From: Cognatishimia activa
Lineage (GTDB): Bacteria > Pseudomonadota > Alphaproteobacteria > Rhodobacterales > Rhodobacteraceae
Reading direction: 5' to 3'
NCBI RefSeq assembly: GCF_017798205.1
Contig: NZ_CP060010.1
Coordinates: forward strand, 1,612,001-1,676,000
Length of the DNA stretch: 64,000 nt
In this document: piece after piece, positions 1 to 8,495 of the stretch
Layout of the letters: each line of letters begins with the position of its first letter
Numbering within the stretch: the stretch's first letter is position 1
Notes under the pieces: generated by a model
Seen by the model: only the letters and a program-made list of their open reading frames with translations
Told to the model about the DNA's origin: nothing
Databases searched by the model: none
Position numbers and translations under genes: made by a program

Positions 1-2
1 AT

Positions 3-29
3 CGTCGCCGCAAACGCTGGCTGAGCTAA
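3..29 (+). CDS. C-terminal tail of an upstream gene (partial)
   Basis: The frame starting at base 3 reads RRRKRWLS and then TAA, about 40 bases before the next start codon. A basic tail followed at once by a downstream gene suggests the end of a gene in the same operon. In related bacteria an ABC-transporter ATP-binding gene often precedes this ligase family, but eight residues are not enough to identify the product. Other frames also cross this stretch, so the call is tentative. Confidence 0.3.
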   Translation, partial: RRRKRWLS

Positions 30-69
30 GCCCGCGTTTCACCCCAACCCACGAGCGACAGGAGACACC

Positions 70-1293
70 ATGAGCCGCTACTTCGATGCCCTAGAGACCC
101 GAACCGCCGACGAGCGCGCCAATGATTTGGCCATGGCGCTGCCGCAACAGATTGCGCGGGCTAAGGTTTTGTCGGGCTATGCGGCGCGGTTTGCAGAGGT
201 AAATCCGGCGAATGTGACGGATGCGAAGGCGCTGGCCAAGCTGCCGATCCTGCGCAAGTCGGATCTGGTACAGGCGCAGACCGAGAAGCCGCCGTTGGGT
301 GGGTTCAACGCCATTCCTGTGGCCGAATTCGCGCATATCTTTCAGTCTCCGGGCCCGATCTATGAACCCGGCGGAATGACACGCGATTGGTGGCGGATGG
401 GCCGGTTTTTGCATGCCTGTGGCGTGACCGAGCAGGATGTTGTGCAGAACTGTTTCGGCTATCACCTCACGCCCGCCGGTATGATCTTTGAAAACGGAGC
501 ACGGGCTGTTGGGGCGACGGTTCTGCCGGCTGGAACGGGTCAGACTGAACTTCAGGTCTCAGCCGCCGCAGCGATGGGCGTGACGGCCTATGCGGGGACT
601 CCGGATTACCTGAAGGTCATTCTGGACAAGGCTGCTGAATTGGGCGTGTCGCTTGGGATCACGAAAGCCGCTGTCGGCGGCGGAGCGCTTTTCCCAAGCC
701 TGCGTCAGGAGTATGCGGATCGAGGCATTACCTGCCTGCAGTGTTACGCCACGGCGGATCTTGGCAATATCGCCTACGAGTCCGACGCGATGGAGGGTAT
801 GATTGTCGACGAAGGCGTGATCGTGGAAATCGTCACTCCGGGCACCGGCAATCCAGTGGCTCCGGGTGAAGTCGGCGAGGTCGTCGTAACCACATTGAAC
901 CCAGACTATCCGCTCATTCGGTTTGCTACCGGCGATATGTCCGCTGTTCTCGAGGGCCAAAGCCCCTGTGGCCGTACCAATATGCGCATCAAAGGCTGGA
1001 TGGGTCGTGCGGATCAAACCACCAAGATCAAAGGCATGTTCGTGCGCCCCGAACAGGTGGCCGCTTTGGTCGCCAAACACGAAGACGTCCGCCGTGCCCG
1101 CGTCATCGCGAGCCGCGCTGACGAGAAAGACGTCATGACTGTTCAGATAGAGACCGAGGCGCAAGATGCAGGTGCCTATGAGGACAGTATCGCCAGCGTT
1201 TTGAAACTGCGCGGCAAGGTCGAATTGGTGGCCCCGGGCAGCCTGCCAAACGATGGTCTGGTGATCGAAGACCAACGCAGCTACGACAGTTGA
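70..1293 (+). CDS. Phenylacetate-CoA-ligase-like AMP-forming enzyme
   Basis: The 407-residue protein resembles the PaaK branch of adenylate-forming enzymes, which activate an aromatic or other carboxylic acid with ATP and join it to CoA in the cytoplasm. Visible family motifs are CYATADLGNIAYES near residue 223, RFATGDMS near residue 283 (ATP/ribose contact) and GRADQTTKIKGMFVRP near residue 313, the hinge into the small C-terminal domain. The length is slightly below the usual 430. The start is supported by GGAG eight bases upstream. No phenylacetate epoxidase genes lie nearby, so the substrate is unknown. It may be the last gene of an operon that begins outside the window. Confidence 0.8.
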   Translation: MSRYFDALETRTADERANDLAMALPQQIARAKVLSGYAARFAEVNPANVTDAKALAKLPILRKSDLVQAQTEKPPLGGFNAIPVAEFAHIFQSPGPIYEPGGMTRDWWRMGRFLHACGVTEQDVVQNCFGYHLTPAGMIFENGARAVGATVLPAGTGQTELQVSAAAAMGVTAYAGTPDYLKVILDKAAELGVSLGITKAAVGGGALFPSLRQEYADRGITCLQCYATADLGNIAYESDAMEGMIVDEGVIVEIVTPGTGNPVAPGEVGEVVVTTLNPDYPLIRFATGDMSAVLEGQSPCGRTNMRIKGWMGRADQTTKIKGMFVRPEQVAALVAKHEDVRRARVIASRADEKDVMTVQIETEAQDAGAYEDSIASVLKLRGKVELVAPGSLPNDGLVIEDQRSYDS

Positions 1294-1401
1294 TCCGCGA
1301 TTTTCCCCCTGAGCTGACTTCGTAAGAACCTTCCCAAACGCCCGATTCTGGCGCAGACTGTGTCTGGGGATGCATGCAAACGCATGTAAGGAGTTCTATT
1401 T

Positions 1402-3021
1402 ATGCGTATGAAGTGGGCGGCCGTTGCCGCGATGGTTACCGCGTTGCTGGCCTCTGCTGCCAGTGCCAAAGATCGCGCTTTGATCGTGGATCTGAGCAAT
1501 TACAAACATCTGACCGATCTGCCGAGTGACGGGCGGATCAATGCGATCCGGTCGCGCCTAATTTCCGAAGGCTTTGAGGTCGACCGGCTTGACAACCCGA
1601 CCCTGTCACGGATGCGCGCGGCCGTCTTTGCACTAGAGGCTGCGACACAAGGCGAACCGGGGCGTACGATTATCCTGTTGCGGGGGCATATCGTCCATGA
1701 TGACGCGCGCACGTGGATCATGTCGCAAGGCGGGCGTACGCCGGATCGGTATGATCTGGGGAGCAAGGCTCTGCCATTCTATCTGTTAGACCGTGCGCTT
1801 GGATCCTCTGCCGGCAGCGCAGTTTTGGCGACCATTCCCAGCCCGCGCCCACTGGACGGGTTGGTTGACCTTGAAAACGGCCTTGGTGCGCTGAACTTAC
1901 CGCAGGGCGTGACCTCTGTGTCGGGAACATCTCGTCAGGTGCAGCGGGCGATCAATGCGCTTTTAAGGCCTGGATCGACGACAGCAGAACTGGCCTCATC
2001 TGGCGCTACGGTCGACGGGTATATTTCCAGCACAACGGCCTTTACGGTGGCCGAAAACGAGACGCCGGAGGATATCGGTGAGCTGGCCTATTGGAGTGCC
2101 GTACGCGACATCGGAACGCCTGAGGCCTATGATGCCTATCTCAATCGCTATCCCAACGGCTTGTTTGCGGAACAAGCCGCGCAGGCGATCATCGGGACTG
2201 AGCAAGACCGCGAGGCTGCTATCAAACAGGCAGAAACGGATCTGCGGCTGAACCGGTCTAAACGTCAAGAAATTCAACGGTCTCTGGCGTTGCTTGGCTA
2301 TGATCCGCGCGGGATCGATGGCGTTTTTGGCCCCGCAACGCGCCGCGCCATCGTAGCCTGGCAAGAAGACAATCGCCTAGAGCCGCACGGCTTTTTGGAT
2401 CGTGACCAACTGTCATTGCTGACCGAAGTCGCCGCCCGTCGCGCAGCCGAGCTTGAAGAAGAAGCGCGTCGTCGTCGATTGGTCGAGGAAGCAAGGGACC
2501 GCGCCTATTGGAACGCAACCGGCATCACCGGTCTGGAAGAAGACTACCGCTTGTATCTGGATCGCTATCCTGACGGAATCTTCGCCGATATCGCCCGCGA
2601 CGGTATTGCGGATTTTGAAGCCGAACGCCGCGCCGAGTTGAGCGGCCGTGAGCGCGCCGCTTGGGATCGCGCTGAGGCCGACAATAGCATTGCCGCCTAC
2701 GAGGATTTCCTGGCTGACTACCCCGACGGGGCCTTTGCAGAGACTGCGAAAACTCGGATTGCAGAGCTGGAAGAAGAAGCCCGTTCGGAACAGCTGCGTG
2801 CGCAATTTGGCGCGACCGAAAACGCCGTAGCGCGCAATTCGGCCACCCGCCTGCTGATCGAAGGGAGACTCTCTGGATTGGGATTGGATCCTGGGACGGT
2901 GGACGGAGAGTTCGATGCTTCAACCCGCCGCGCAATCCGGCGCTTTCAAAAGGCACGTGGGTTGAACGTGACTGGCTATATCGACCAGCCCACAATGGTA
3001 AGGTTATTGCTCGGAGGATAG
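1402..3021 (+). CDS. Secreted caspase-like protein with peptidoglycan-binding domains
   Basis: A 539-residue protein with a Sec signal peptide (about residues 1-22, ending ASAASA). The N-terminal half looks like a caspase/C14 fold: KDRALIVDLSNYKHL begins it, and LLRGHIV near residue 93 is where the catalytic His lies in active relatives. No Cys appears where the catalytic one would be (SAVLATIPSP), so it is probably not a protease. Three copies of a roughly 35-residue repeat follow, with the core YL.RYP.G.FA..A, near residues 229-264, 368-402 and 420-454. Peptidoglycan_binding_1 domains lie near 282-340 and 476-538. A charged coiled coil spans about 345-366. A periplasmic, wall-binding role is inferred. 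Confidence 0.7.
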   Translation: MRMKWAAVAAMVTALLASAASAKDRALIVDLSNYKHLTDLPSDGRINAIRSRLISEGFEVDRLDNPTLSRMRAAVFALEAATQGEPGRTIILLRGHIVHDDARTWIMSQGGRTPDRYDLGSKALPFYLLDRALGSSAGSAVLATIPSPRPLDGLVDLENGLGALNLPQGVTSVSGTSRQVQRAINALLRPGSTTAELASSGATVDGYISSTTAFTVAENETPEDIGELAYWSAVRDIGTPEAYDAYLNRYPNGLFAEQAAQAIIGTEQDREAAIKQAETDLRLNRSKRQEIQRSLALLGYDPRGIDGVFGPATRRAIVAWQEDNRLEPHGFLDRDQLSLLTEVAARRAAELEEEARRRRLVEEARDRAYWNATGITGLEEDYRLYLDRYPDGIFADIARDGIADFEAERRAELSGRERAAWDRAEADNSIAAYEDFLADYPDGAFAETAKTRIAELEEEARSEQLRAQFGATENAVARNSATRLLIEGRLSGLGLDPGTVDGEFDASTRRAIRRFQKARGLNVTGYIDQPTMVRLLLGG

Positions 3022-3140
3022 GTTCTCCCTTTGGTTGTAACTTGCTGCCACGCCTCGATTTTTCCGTCTGGGCGTGGTATTTGCTGTTCCAATTAGACAA
3101 AGAGCCCGTAAATCTGGGCCGGTTGAGCAAGAGAGCAGCT

Positions 3141-4130
3141 ATGCCAGCGTCCTATACCGATCAGTTCTGGCTGATTGACGCGTTTTCTCCGCCTCCAGCG
3201 GGGAACACGCTGCATGTCTATACGTTTGACATGATCGATGCCGATGATGATGGCGATATCGGACGTGAGGGCGGCGATAGCATCGATGGCAGCGATGTGA
3301 TCCGAGCTTATCCGGGCGATACAATCACAGTGCGCCTGCCGGGCGGCGGCCAAACGACGGTCACGGGTACGACACTGTATCTGGCGGACGGGCGCGAAGT
3401 GTTCACGCCGACGGACGGCACTGTGCTTAAAGAGTCGTCACTCGTGTCCACAACCTACGTCACAGGCTCGGGGTCTCTGGATGTAGATCTGCTGGGTCCT
3501 GCGTGTCTGGTTGCAGGAACACGGGTTGCGACGCCGAACGGACCGCGCGCTGTTCAAGATTTGGAAGAGGGCGACAAGATTTACGCCGCCGACGGGCGTG
3601 TTCTGATTTTGCGCGGGGTGATGTCGACCACTGTTTCGCAAAAACGACAAGAGCGAAGCCCGCATTTGCGCCCCATCCGCATTGTCGCAGGAGCCCTTGG
3701 TGGCGGTATGCCGACGCGGGATCTTTTGGTGTCTCGGCAGCATCGCATGGTGATCAAGTCAGCCATCGCGCAGCGCATGTTCGGGCAGGCCGAGGTTTTG
3801 GTTGCAGCGGCCAAGCTGTTGGAGGTTCCGGGGGTCTTTGTGGACAGCTCATTGACCGATGTGGGTTATTTCCATCTGGTCTTTGATGATCATGAGATCA
3901 TTCTCGCCGAAGGGGCCGAAACGGAAAGCCTTTTGATCGGGCCAGGCATTATGAAATCCCTCGGGGCGGAGGCTGTAAAAGAGCTTATTTCCCTGTTCCC
4001 ACATGTCGGTGGCGGCGAAGTCTATACGATGCCCGCCCGCCCGATTCCGTCTCGCAAACGGACGAATAAATTGATGGCGCGGCATATGAAGAACAATCGC
4101 CCGATCGTTGCACAGGCTGGGAAGGCCTAG
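3141..4130 (+). CDS. Hint (hedgehog/intein) domain protein
   Basis: A protein of about 329 residues. I chose the ATG at 3141 because GAGAG lies just upstream and the product then begins MPASYTDQFWLIDAF, as in related proteins; a longer in-frame start at 3042 has no such support. The first 110 residues contain a calcium-loop-like acidic run (DADDDGDIG) and a short beta-rich segment. The Hint domain starts at ACLVAGTRVATPNGPRAVQD with the nucleophile-type Cys and runs through LLVSRQHRMVI, which carries the block-F-like His. There is no clear C-terminal extein. Roseobacters carry many such proteins of unknown function. Self-cleavage or secretion is possible but not shown. Confidence 0.75.
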   Translation: MPASYTDQFWLIDAFSPPPAGNTLHVYTFDMIDADDDGDIGREGGDSIDGSDVIRAYPGDTITVRLPGGGQTTVTGTTLYLADGREVFTPTDGTVLKESSLVSTTYVTGSGSLDVDLLGPACLVAGTRVATPNGPRAVQDLEEGDKIYAADGRVLILRGVMSTTVSQKRQERSPHLRPIRIVAGALGGGMPTRDLLVSRQHRMVIKSAIAQRMFGQAEVLVAAAKLLEVPGVFVDSSLTDVGYFHLVFDDHEIILAEGAETESLLIGPGIMKSLGAEAVKELISLFPHVGGGEVYTMPARPIPSRKRTNKLMARHMKNNRPIVAQAGKA

Positions 4131-4152
4131 CGGAAACCGAAATCCAAGAATC

Positions 4153-4183
4153 AAAAAAGCCGCCCAAAAGAGCGGCTTTTTTT
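4153..4183 (+). terminator. Rho-independent terminator of the Hint-protein gene
   Basis: AGCCGC and GCGGCT pair around a short A-rich loop and are followed by eight T residues, 25 bases after the stop codon. The A-run before the stem may also serve the convergent rpmJ gene. Confidence 0.85.
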
Positions 4184-4206
4184 TACGAAGCAAGTCCGCC
4201 TTGGGC

Positions 4207-4332
4207 TTAGCCCTGACGTGCTTTGAACCGGCGTTGCGTTTTGTTGATCACATAAACGCGGCCCTTACGGCGCACAACACGGCAGTCGCGGTGACGCTGC
4301 TTGAGCGAGCGGAGCGAGTTCTTGACCTTCAT
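4207..4332 (-). CDS. rpmJ: 50S ribosomal protein L36
   Basis: A 41-residue protein reading [17 protein letters not shown] and then [19 protein letters not shown], ending KARQG. This is the L36 family of the large ribosomal subunit. It is the C-minus form: the Cys/His set that binds zinc in other L36 proteins is missing, and only one Cys is present. AGGAGAAGG sits just upstream of the ATG. The gene stands alone, as is usual for this form in Alphaproteobacteria, and converges on the Hint-protein gene with a terminator between them. Confidence 0.93.
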   Translation of the reverse strand: MKVKNSLRSLKQRHRDCRVVRRKGRVYVINKTQRRFKARQG

Positions 4333-4409
4333 GGCCTTCTCCTCATTTCGCGGCGCGACATGCGCCTGGTTAGCGGGCTACCTGGACCTTGATCCAAGCG
4401 ATGAATTCA

Positions 4410-4484
4410 TGGTGGGCGATACTAGGATCGAACTAGTGACCCCTTCGATGTCAACGAAGTGCTCTACCGCTGAGCTAATCGCCC
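4410..4484 (-). tRNA. tRNA-Val (GAC)
   Basis: Read on the minus strand this is a 75-base cloverleaf with acceptor stem GGGCGAT/ATCGCCC, D-arm TAGCTCAGCGGTAGAGC, anticodon stem CTTCG/CGAAG around TTGACAT (anticodon GAC), and T-arm with TTCGATC. CCA is encoded. Confidence 0.93.
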
Positions 4485-4634
4485 ATGAAACCTTTGCAAA
4501 TCCCTGCTCCTCAAGAAAAAGGAGCGCGGAAGTCCGCGCTGGTGGAGGCGTCTATAAAAGGAGTCGCAGGGGGGATCAAGGGCTTTCGAAAAATATCTTT
4601 TTCGCGCTATCTTATACATGGAACAGGAGAGTCC

Positions 4635-5495
4635 ATGAGCAGTCAGGCCTTTATACTGGATCGCCCAGATCCTTGCACCTCATCTGTGGTGTTCGCGTCG
4701 CCCCATAGCGGGTGCGACTATCCTGATGCGCTCCTGCGACGCTCGATTTTGAACGCGCATGTGATCCGAAGTTCGGAAGACGCCTTTGTAGACAGGCTTT
4801 TTGCCGCTGCACCTATGTTTGGAGCACCTCTGTTGCGCGCGGGCGTGCCCCGTGCCTTCGTCGATTTCAATCGCAGTGCGGACGAGCTTGATCCTGCCTT
4901 GATCACCGGAGTGCGCGGCATTGGGAACAATCCGCGTGTGGCCTCCGGACTCGGTGTGATTCCACGGGTGGTGTCTAATGGACGTGCGATCTATCGCGGC
5001 AAAATCGGGCTGGATGAAGCGGAAAGCCGCTTAGAGACCTATTGGCGTCCGTATCATAAGACGTTGCAATCTTTGCTGAATGATGCGCTTGCGAATTTCG
5101 ATCAGGCGATCTTGTTGGATTGCCACTCCATGCCGCGAGAGGCCTTGGACACATTGCGCGACAAGAGCGGAACGCGGCCAGAGATCGTGCTTGGGGATCG
5201 CTTTGGCACCTCGGCAAGTGGCGAGATCGTAGAGCAGGTTGAGGCGGCTTTTGCTGCGGCTGGCTTTGTCGTGGCTCGCAATGCCCCGTTTGCCGGCGCT
5301 TATGTGACCCAGCACTATGGGCGCTTGGGACGCAATCAACATGCCATTCAGATCGAAATTGATCGGTCGATCTATATGGATGAACAGCTGATCGAGCCAC
5401 ACGGCGGGTTTGATGAGGTGCGGGAGCGTCTTTCCCAGGTCATTTCTGATGTGGTTTCTATCGGGCGGCCTGCGCAGCAATTGGCGGCAGAATAG
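4635..5495 (+). CDS. N-formylglutamate amidohydrolase family protein
   Basis: The protein (286 residues) has family hallmarks: VVFASPHSGCDYP near the N-terminus, FVDFNRSADELDP, and LLDCHSMP, giving the acidic/His metal-site residues of N-formylglutamate amidohydrolase. Characterised members hydrolyse N-formyl-L-glutamate to formate and glutamate at the end of histidine degradation. No other hut genes are nearby, so the true substrate is open. The ATG at 4635 follows CAGGAGAG at a good distance; a longer in-frame reading from 4485 runs out of the tRNA gene and was rejected. The TAG stop is fused to a GGGGCTTTGTCCC hairpin. Confidence 0.8.
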   Translation: MSSQAFILDRPDPCTSSVVFASPHSGCDYPDALLRRSILNAHVIRSSEDAFVDRLFAAAPMFGAPLLRAGVPRAFVDFNRSADELDPALITGVRGIGNNPRVASGLGVIPRVVSNGRAIYRGKIGLDEAESRLETYWRPYHKTLQSLLNDALANFDQAILLDCHSMPREALDTLRDKSGTRPEIVLGDRFGTSASGEIVEQVEAAFAAAGFVVARNAPFAGAYVTQHYGRLGRNQHAIQIEIDRSIYMDEQLIEPHGGFDEVRERLSQVISDVVSIGRPAQQLAAE

Positions 5496-5548
5496 GGGCT
5501 TTGTCCCTCGCGACATGCGTCGCTCACCCCGGGATATTTTCGGCAAGA
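5495..5548 (+). repeat. Bipartite intergenic repeat, copy 1
   Basis: GGGGCTTTGTCCC starts on the last base of the upstream TAG stop, followed at 5527-5548 by the second arm, which matches CCGGGATATTTTTGGCAAG with one change. The same two-part arrangement recurs near 37.2, 48.9 and 53.5 kb. Confidence 0.75.
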
Positions 5549-5555
5549 GAAAGGC

Positions 5556-6809
5556 CTAGCGCATCGCGCGACCTTTGAGGATTGCGTCGTTGCCAAATCG
5601 CGCGCGGATCTTGTCGGTTGCGCGTTCGGCTTCGCGGCGTTGCGCGGCCTTTGGGTCGAGGAGATCGGCGCTTAGGTCGGCAGCGGAATCCTCGACGATA
5701 TCTGAGATGCCGACGCCAATGAGCCGGAATGGGCCTTTGTGTGCGCAGGTGTCAAAGAGGGCGCGGGCTGTCGTGTAGATCGTGTCGGTCATTTGCGTCG
5801 CGTCACGCAGGCTTTGACGACGGCTGATCAGGGTGAAGTCTTTGCGCTTGAGTTTGAGGGTCACAACGCGGCCCGCTTTGGATTTTGCTTTCGCGCGGTC
5901 TGCAACCTGCTCGGCCAACCGCCACAGGTGACCGTCGAGGATATCCAGATCGGCGGTGTCTTCAAAGAAAGTGGTCTCTTTGCTGATGCTTTTCACCGGC
6001 GCGCGCGCGGTGATTTTGCGCCTGTCTTCGCCGCGCACGAGGTGCCAGAGGCGAAAGCCCATAGAGCCGAAGCGGTCGGTGAGTTCGCGTTGATCCCAGC
6101 GCAGTAGGTCTGAGAACGTATGGATCCCGGCGCTTTCCAATCCTGCTTGGGCCGCTGGGCCGACGCCCCAAATCAACCGAACGGGTTTGTCATGCAGAAA
6201 ATCCGCTGTTTCAGCCGCGCCGATGATGGCGAAGCCCTGGGGTTTATCGAGGTCAGATGCGACCTTAGCGAGGAACTTGTTGTGGCTGAGACCGATGGAC
6301 CCTGTGATGCCCAGCTCGTCTTTCATGCGTTTCACCAGGCGGGCGAGCATGACGGCGGGCGGGGCTCCGTGCAGTTTCTCGGTGCCGGTGAGGTCCATGA
6401 AGGCTTCATCCAGCGACAGGGGCTCAACGGCAGGCGTGAGCTCGTCCATAAGAGCGCGCACTTGGCGGCTGACCTCTGCGTAAACTGACATGCGGGGTTT
6501 CACGACCACGGCGTCCGGGCAAAGATCCAGCGCTTTGAACATCGGCATGGCGGATCTGACACCTCGGATACGCGCCACATAGCAGGCAGTGGAGACAACA
6601 CCGCGTTTGCCGCCTCCGATGATGACCGGTTTGTCCGCCAGATCCGGATTGTCCCGTTTTTCCACACTTGCGTAGAAGGCATCACAATCCATATGAGCGA
6701 TGCTAAGATCATAGAGTTCCTCATGGCGCACGATCCGCATACTGCCGCAGTTTGGGCAGCGTCGGGCATCAGAGACGTCAGTGAGGCAATCGCGGCAGAG
6801 GGCAGGCAT
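5556..6809 (-). CDS. dinB: DNA polymerase IV (Y-family), zinc-finger form
   Basis: A 417-residue translesion polymerase. It opens with a four-Cys zinc-ribbon-like segment (CRDC then CPNC), common in alphaproteobacterial DinB. The catalytic palm follows: MDCDAFYASVE near residue 39 carries the first metal-binding Asp, and SLDEAFMDL near residue 130 carries the DE pair. Helix-hairpin-helix thumb and little-finger regions make up the rest. It copies past damaged bases with low fidelity and is usually under SOS control, but I did not find a convincing LexA box. The start codon overlaps that of the divergent Nudix gene (shared CATG). Confidence 0.92.
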   Translation of the reverse strand: MPALCRDCLTDVSDARRCPNCGSMRIVRHEELYDLSIAHMDCDAFYASVEKRDNPDLADKPVIIGGGKRGVVSTACYVARIRGVRSAMPMFKALDLCPDAVVVKPRMSVYAEVSRQVRALMDELTPAVEPLSLDEAFMDLTGTEKLHGAPPAVMLARLVKRMKDELGITGSIGLSHNKFLAKVASDLDKPQGFAIIGAAETADFLHDKPVRLIWGVGPAAQAGLESAGIHTFSDLLRWDQRELTDRFGSMGFRLWHLVRGEDRRKITARAPVKSISKETTFFEDTADLDILDGHLWRLAEQVADRAKAKSKAGRVVTLKLKRKDFTLISRRQSLRDATQMTDTIYTTARALFDTCAHKGPFRLIGVGISDIVEDSAADLSADLLDPKAAQRREAERATDKIRARFGNDAILKGRAMR

Positions 6810-7266
6810 GGTTCACTCGGGTGATGAGATCCCCAGCATAGCATTTGAGGCGGGCGCGCACATCCGCTTTGTCGGGGCCAAGGTGGCAGTTTTTGTCGGC
6901 AGCGAGATCATTTGTTTGCTGCGCGATGACATTCCGACGATCCCATGGCCGGGGCATTGGGATGTTCTGGGCGGAGGTCGCGAAGAGGACGAGAGCCCTT
7001 GGGCCTGTGCTGCGCGTGAAGCGGAAGAAGAATGCGGCTTGGAGTTGGAGCCTAGCGATCTGCTTTGGGCGCGTCAGTACGTCAATTCGCGCGGCAAAAA
7101 CGTTTGGTTCTTTGTGGCATCCGTACCGGTTGAACGTGCCGCTTCGATTTCGCTTCGGGACGAAGGCAAAGCGCTCGGGCGGATGACGCCCGACGCGTAT
7201 TTGTCTCATGAAATGGCCGTGCCGCAGTTTCAACAGCGCCTGGTGGATTGGATCGCGGGGCTTTAG
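6808..7266 (+). CDS. Nudix hydrolase
   Basis: A 152-residue protein with a complete Nudix box: G, five residues, E, seven residues, then REAEEECGL, near residues 50-72. The family cleaves nucleoside diphosphates linked to another group. The specific substrate cannot be read from the sequence. I chose the ATG at 6808, preceded by AGAGGG; it shares the bases CATG with the dinB start on the other strand. The stop overlaps the pyrF stop by three bases (convergent). Confidence 0.85.
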   Translation: MVHSGDEIPSIAFEAGAHIRFVGAKVAVFVGSEIICLLRDDIPTIPWPGHWDVLGGGREEDESPWACAAREAEEECGLELEPSDLLWARQYVNSRGKNVWFFVASVPVERAASISLRDEGKALGRMTPDAYLSHEMAVPQFQQRLVDWIAGL

Positions 7267-7958
7267 AGCGCCGCGAGCTCGTCAATGATTGCCTGCGATG
7301 CGCCTTTCGGGTCAGCTGCCTGCCAGACTGGGCGGCCCACGACGATGTGGTCCGCGCCGTCTTTGATCGCATTTGCAGGTGTCGCGACACGTTTCTGATC
7401 CCCCAGAGCCGCGCCGGTTGGGCGCACCCCGGGTGTCACGATCAGCTTGCCCTTGGCCTCTGGCAATGCCCGTATCAAAGCGGCCTCTTGCGGGCTGGCG
7501 ATGACACCATCTGCGCCGGCCTCAAAGGCTTTGCCCGCGCGTTCCTGAACCAGGTCGCGGATCTCTCCGTCTTTGATCAAGGCCCCATCCAGATCCTGAC
7601 GATCCAGCGATGTCAGAATGGTGACGGCGAGGATCTTAAGGTCTTTGCCCGCAGCGCCCTCTTTGGCAGCCTTCACCACATAGGGGTCGCCATGCACCGT
7701 CAGGAAATCCAGATCAAATTGCGCAAGACCTCGGACAGCGTTTTCCACGGTCGCGCCGATGTCAAAGAGCTTCATGTCCAGAAAGATGCGCTTGCCGTGC
7801 TCGGCCTTCAGCTCATTGGCGAGAGCAAGCCCACCGCCCGTCAGCATGCCCAGCCCGATTTTATAAAATGACACCGCGTCGCCGATCTGTTCGGCCAGTT
7901 TCAACCCTTGCAGGGCGTTTGGGACATCGAGGGCGACGATGAGGCGGTCATCTGACAT
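7263..7958 (-). CDS. pyrF: Orotidine 5'-phosphate decarboxylase
   Basis: A 231-residue TIM-barrel enzyme that makes UMP from OMP, the last step of pyrimidine synthesis. Key features are LIVALDVP at the N-terminus, the catalytic DMKLFDI motif near residue 61 (the Asp-Lys-Asp set), and the phosphate-binding GADHIVVGRPV near the C-terminus. The length is normal. It stands alone and converges on the Nudix gene. Confidence 0.95.
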   Translation of the reverse strand: MSDDRLIVALDVPNALQGLKLAEQIGDAVSFYKIGLGMLTGGGLALANELKAEHGKRIFLDMKLFDIGATVENAVRGLAQFDLDFLTVHGDPYVVKAAKEGAAGKDLKILAVTILTSLDRQDLDGALIKDGEIRDLVQERAGKAFEAGADGVIASPQEAALIRALPEAKGKLIVTPGVRPTGAALGDQKRVATPANAIKDGADHIVVGRPVWQAADPKGASQAIIDELAAL

Positions 7959-8033
7959 GGATAGGTCTCCGAGATCTGGCGTGTGGACAAAATTGTCTCT
8001 CTCTAAGAGCCTCGGCGCGTGGGGGCAACCCTG

Positions 8034-8297
8034 TCAGGCCCATTCCATCGCCCGAGGCATCGCGTGTTTGGCGATTTCTAAGGAGGTTCCGGCGAATTCG
8101 GGCAGGCGTTTCAGCTGACCAATGGCGGCGCGCGCAAACAGGCTATTGAGCCCATGCAATCCCCCAACGCCCGTGAAGGGAAAGGTGCAATCCACTACGA
8201 TGTTCTCGCCCGTCGACAAGCAGATACGCGCTTTGCCAATGCAGCGCCCGCATGGGGTGATCTCTCGCTGCAGCAGATCCACGCGAACAACTTTCAT
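8034..8297 (-). CDS. Small conserved-type protein of unknown function
   Basis: An 87-residue protein starting MKVVRVDLLQREITPCGRC. GGAGAATTTT just before the ATG at 8297 supports this start over a longer in-frame one. It has one CGRC pair and no signal peptide or clear membrane helix. I do not recognise the family. Codon use matches its neighbours, so it is probably a real gene. Confidence 0.55.
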   Translation of the reverse strand: MKVVRVDLLQREITPCGRCIGKARICLSTGENIVVDCTFPFTGVGGLHGLNSLFARAAIGQLKRLPEFAGTSLEIAKHAMPRAMEWA

Positions 8298-8387
8298 AAA
8301 ATTCTCCGTACCTACCAGATCGGTATGGCAGGCCATCATTAACAAACCCCTAGCGGCGAAAAATATGCCACTATGGGGCAGCTTATT

Positions 8388-8416
8388 CTTGAATTGTAAC
8401 AGGCAATTGCCAAATT
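8388..8416 (+). promoter_or_regulatory. Candidate heat-shock (sigma-32 type) promoter of clpB
   Basis: CTTGAA is followed after 16 bases by CCAAAT. The -35 matches the RpoH consensus exactly and the -10 matches in part (CC then A/T). It lies about 80 bases upstream of clpB, a classic RpoH target. Confidence 0.45.
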
Positions 8417-8495
8417 AAGAGAGAGGCCCAAGACTGGGGCGTGCCGCAAAGCGGGCGCCAGACCGACCTGGGGCGCTTTAGAGAAGGAGAGAGCC

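Noticed and set aside
4485-4634. N-terminal extension of the N-formylglutamate amidohydrolase
   Set aside because: It starts directly after the tRNA-Val gene, lacks a ribosome-binding site, and is not part of the family domain.
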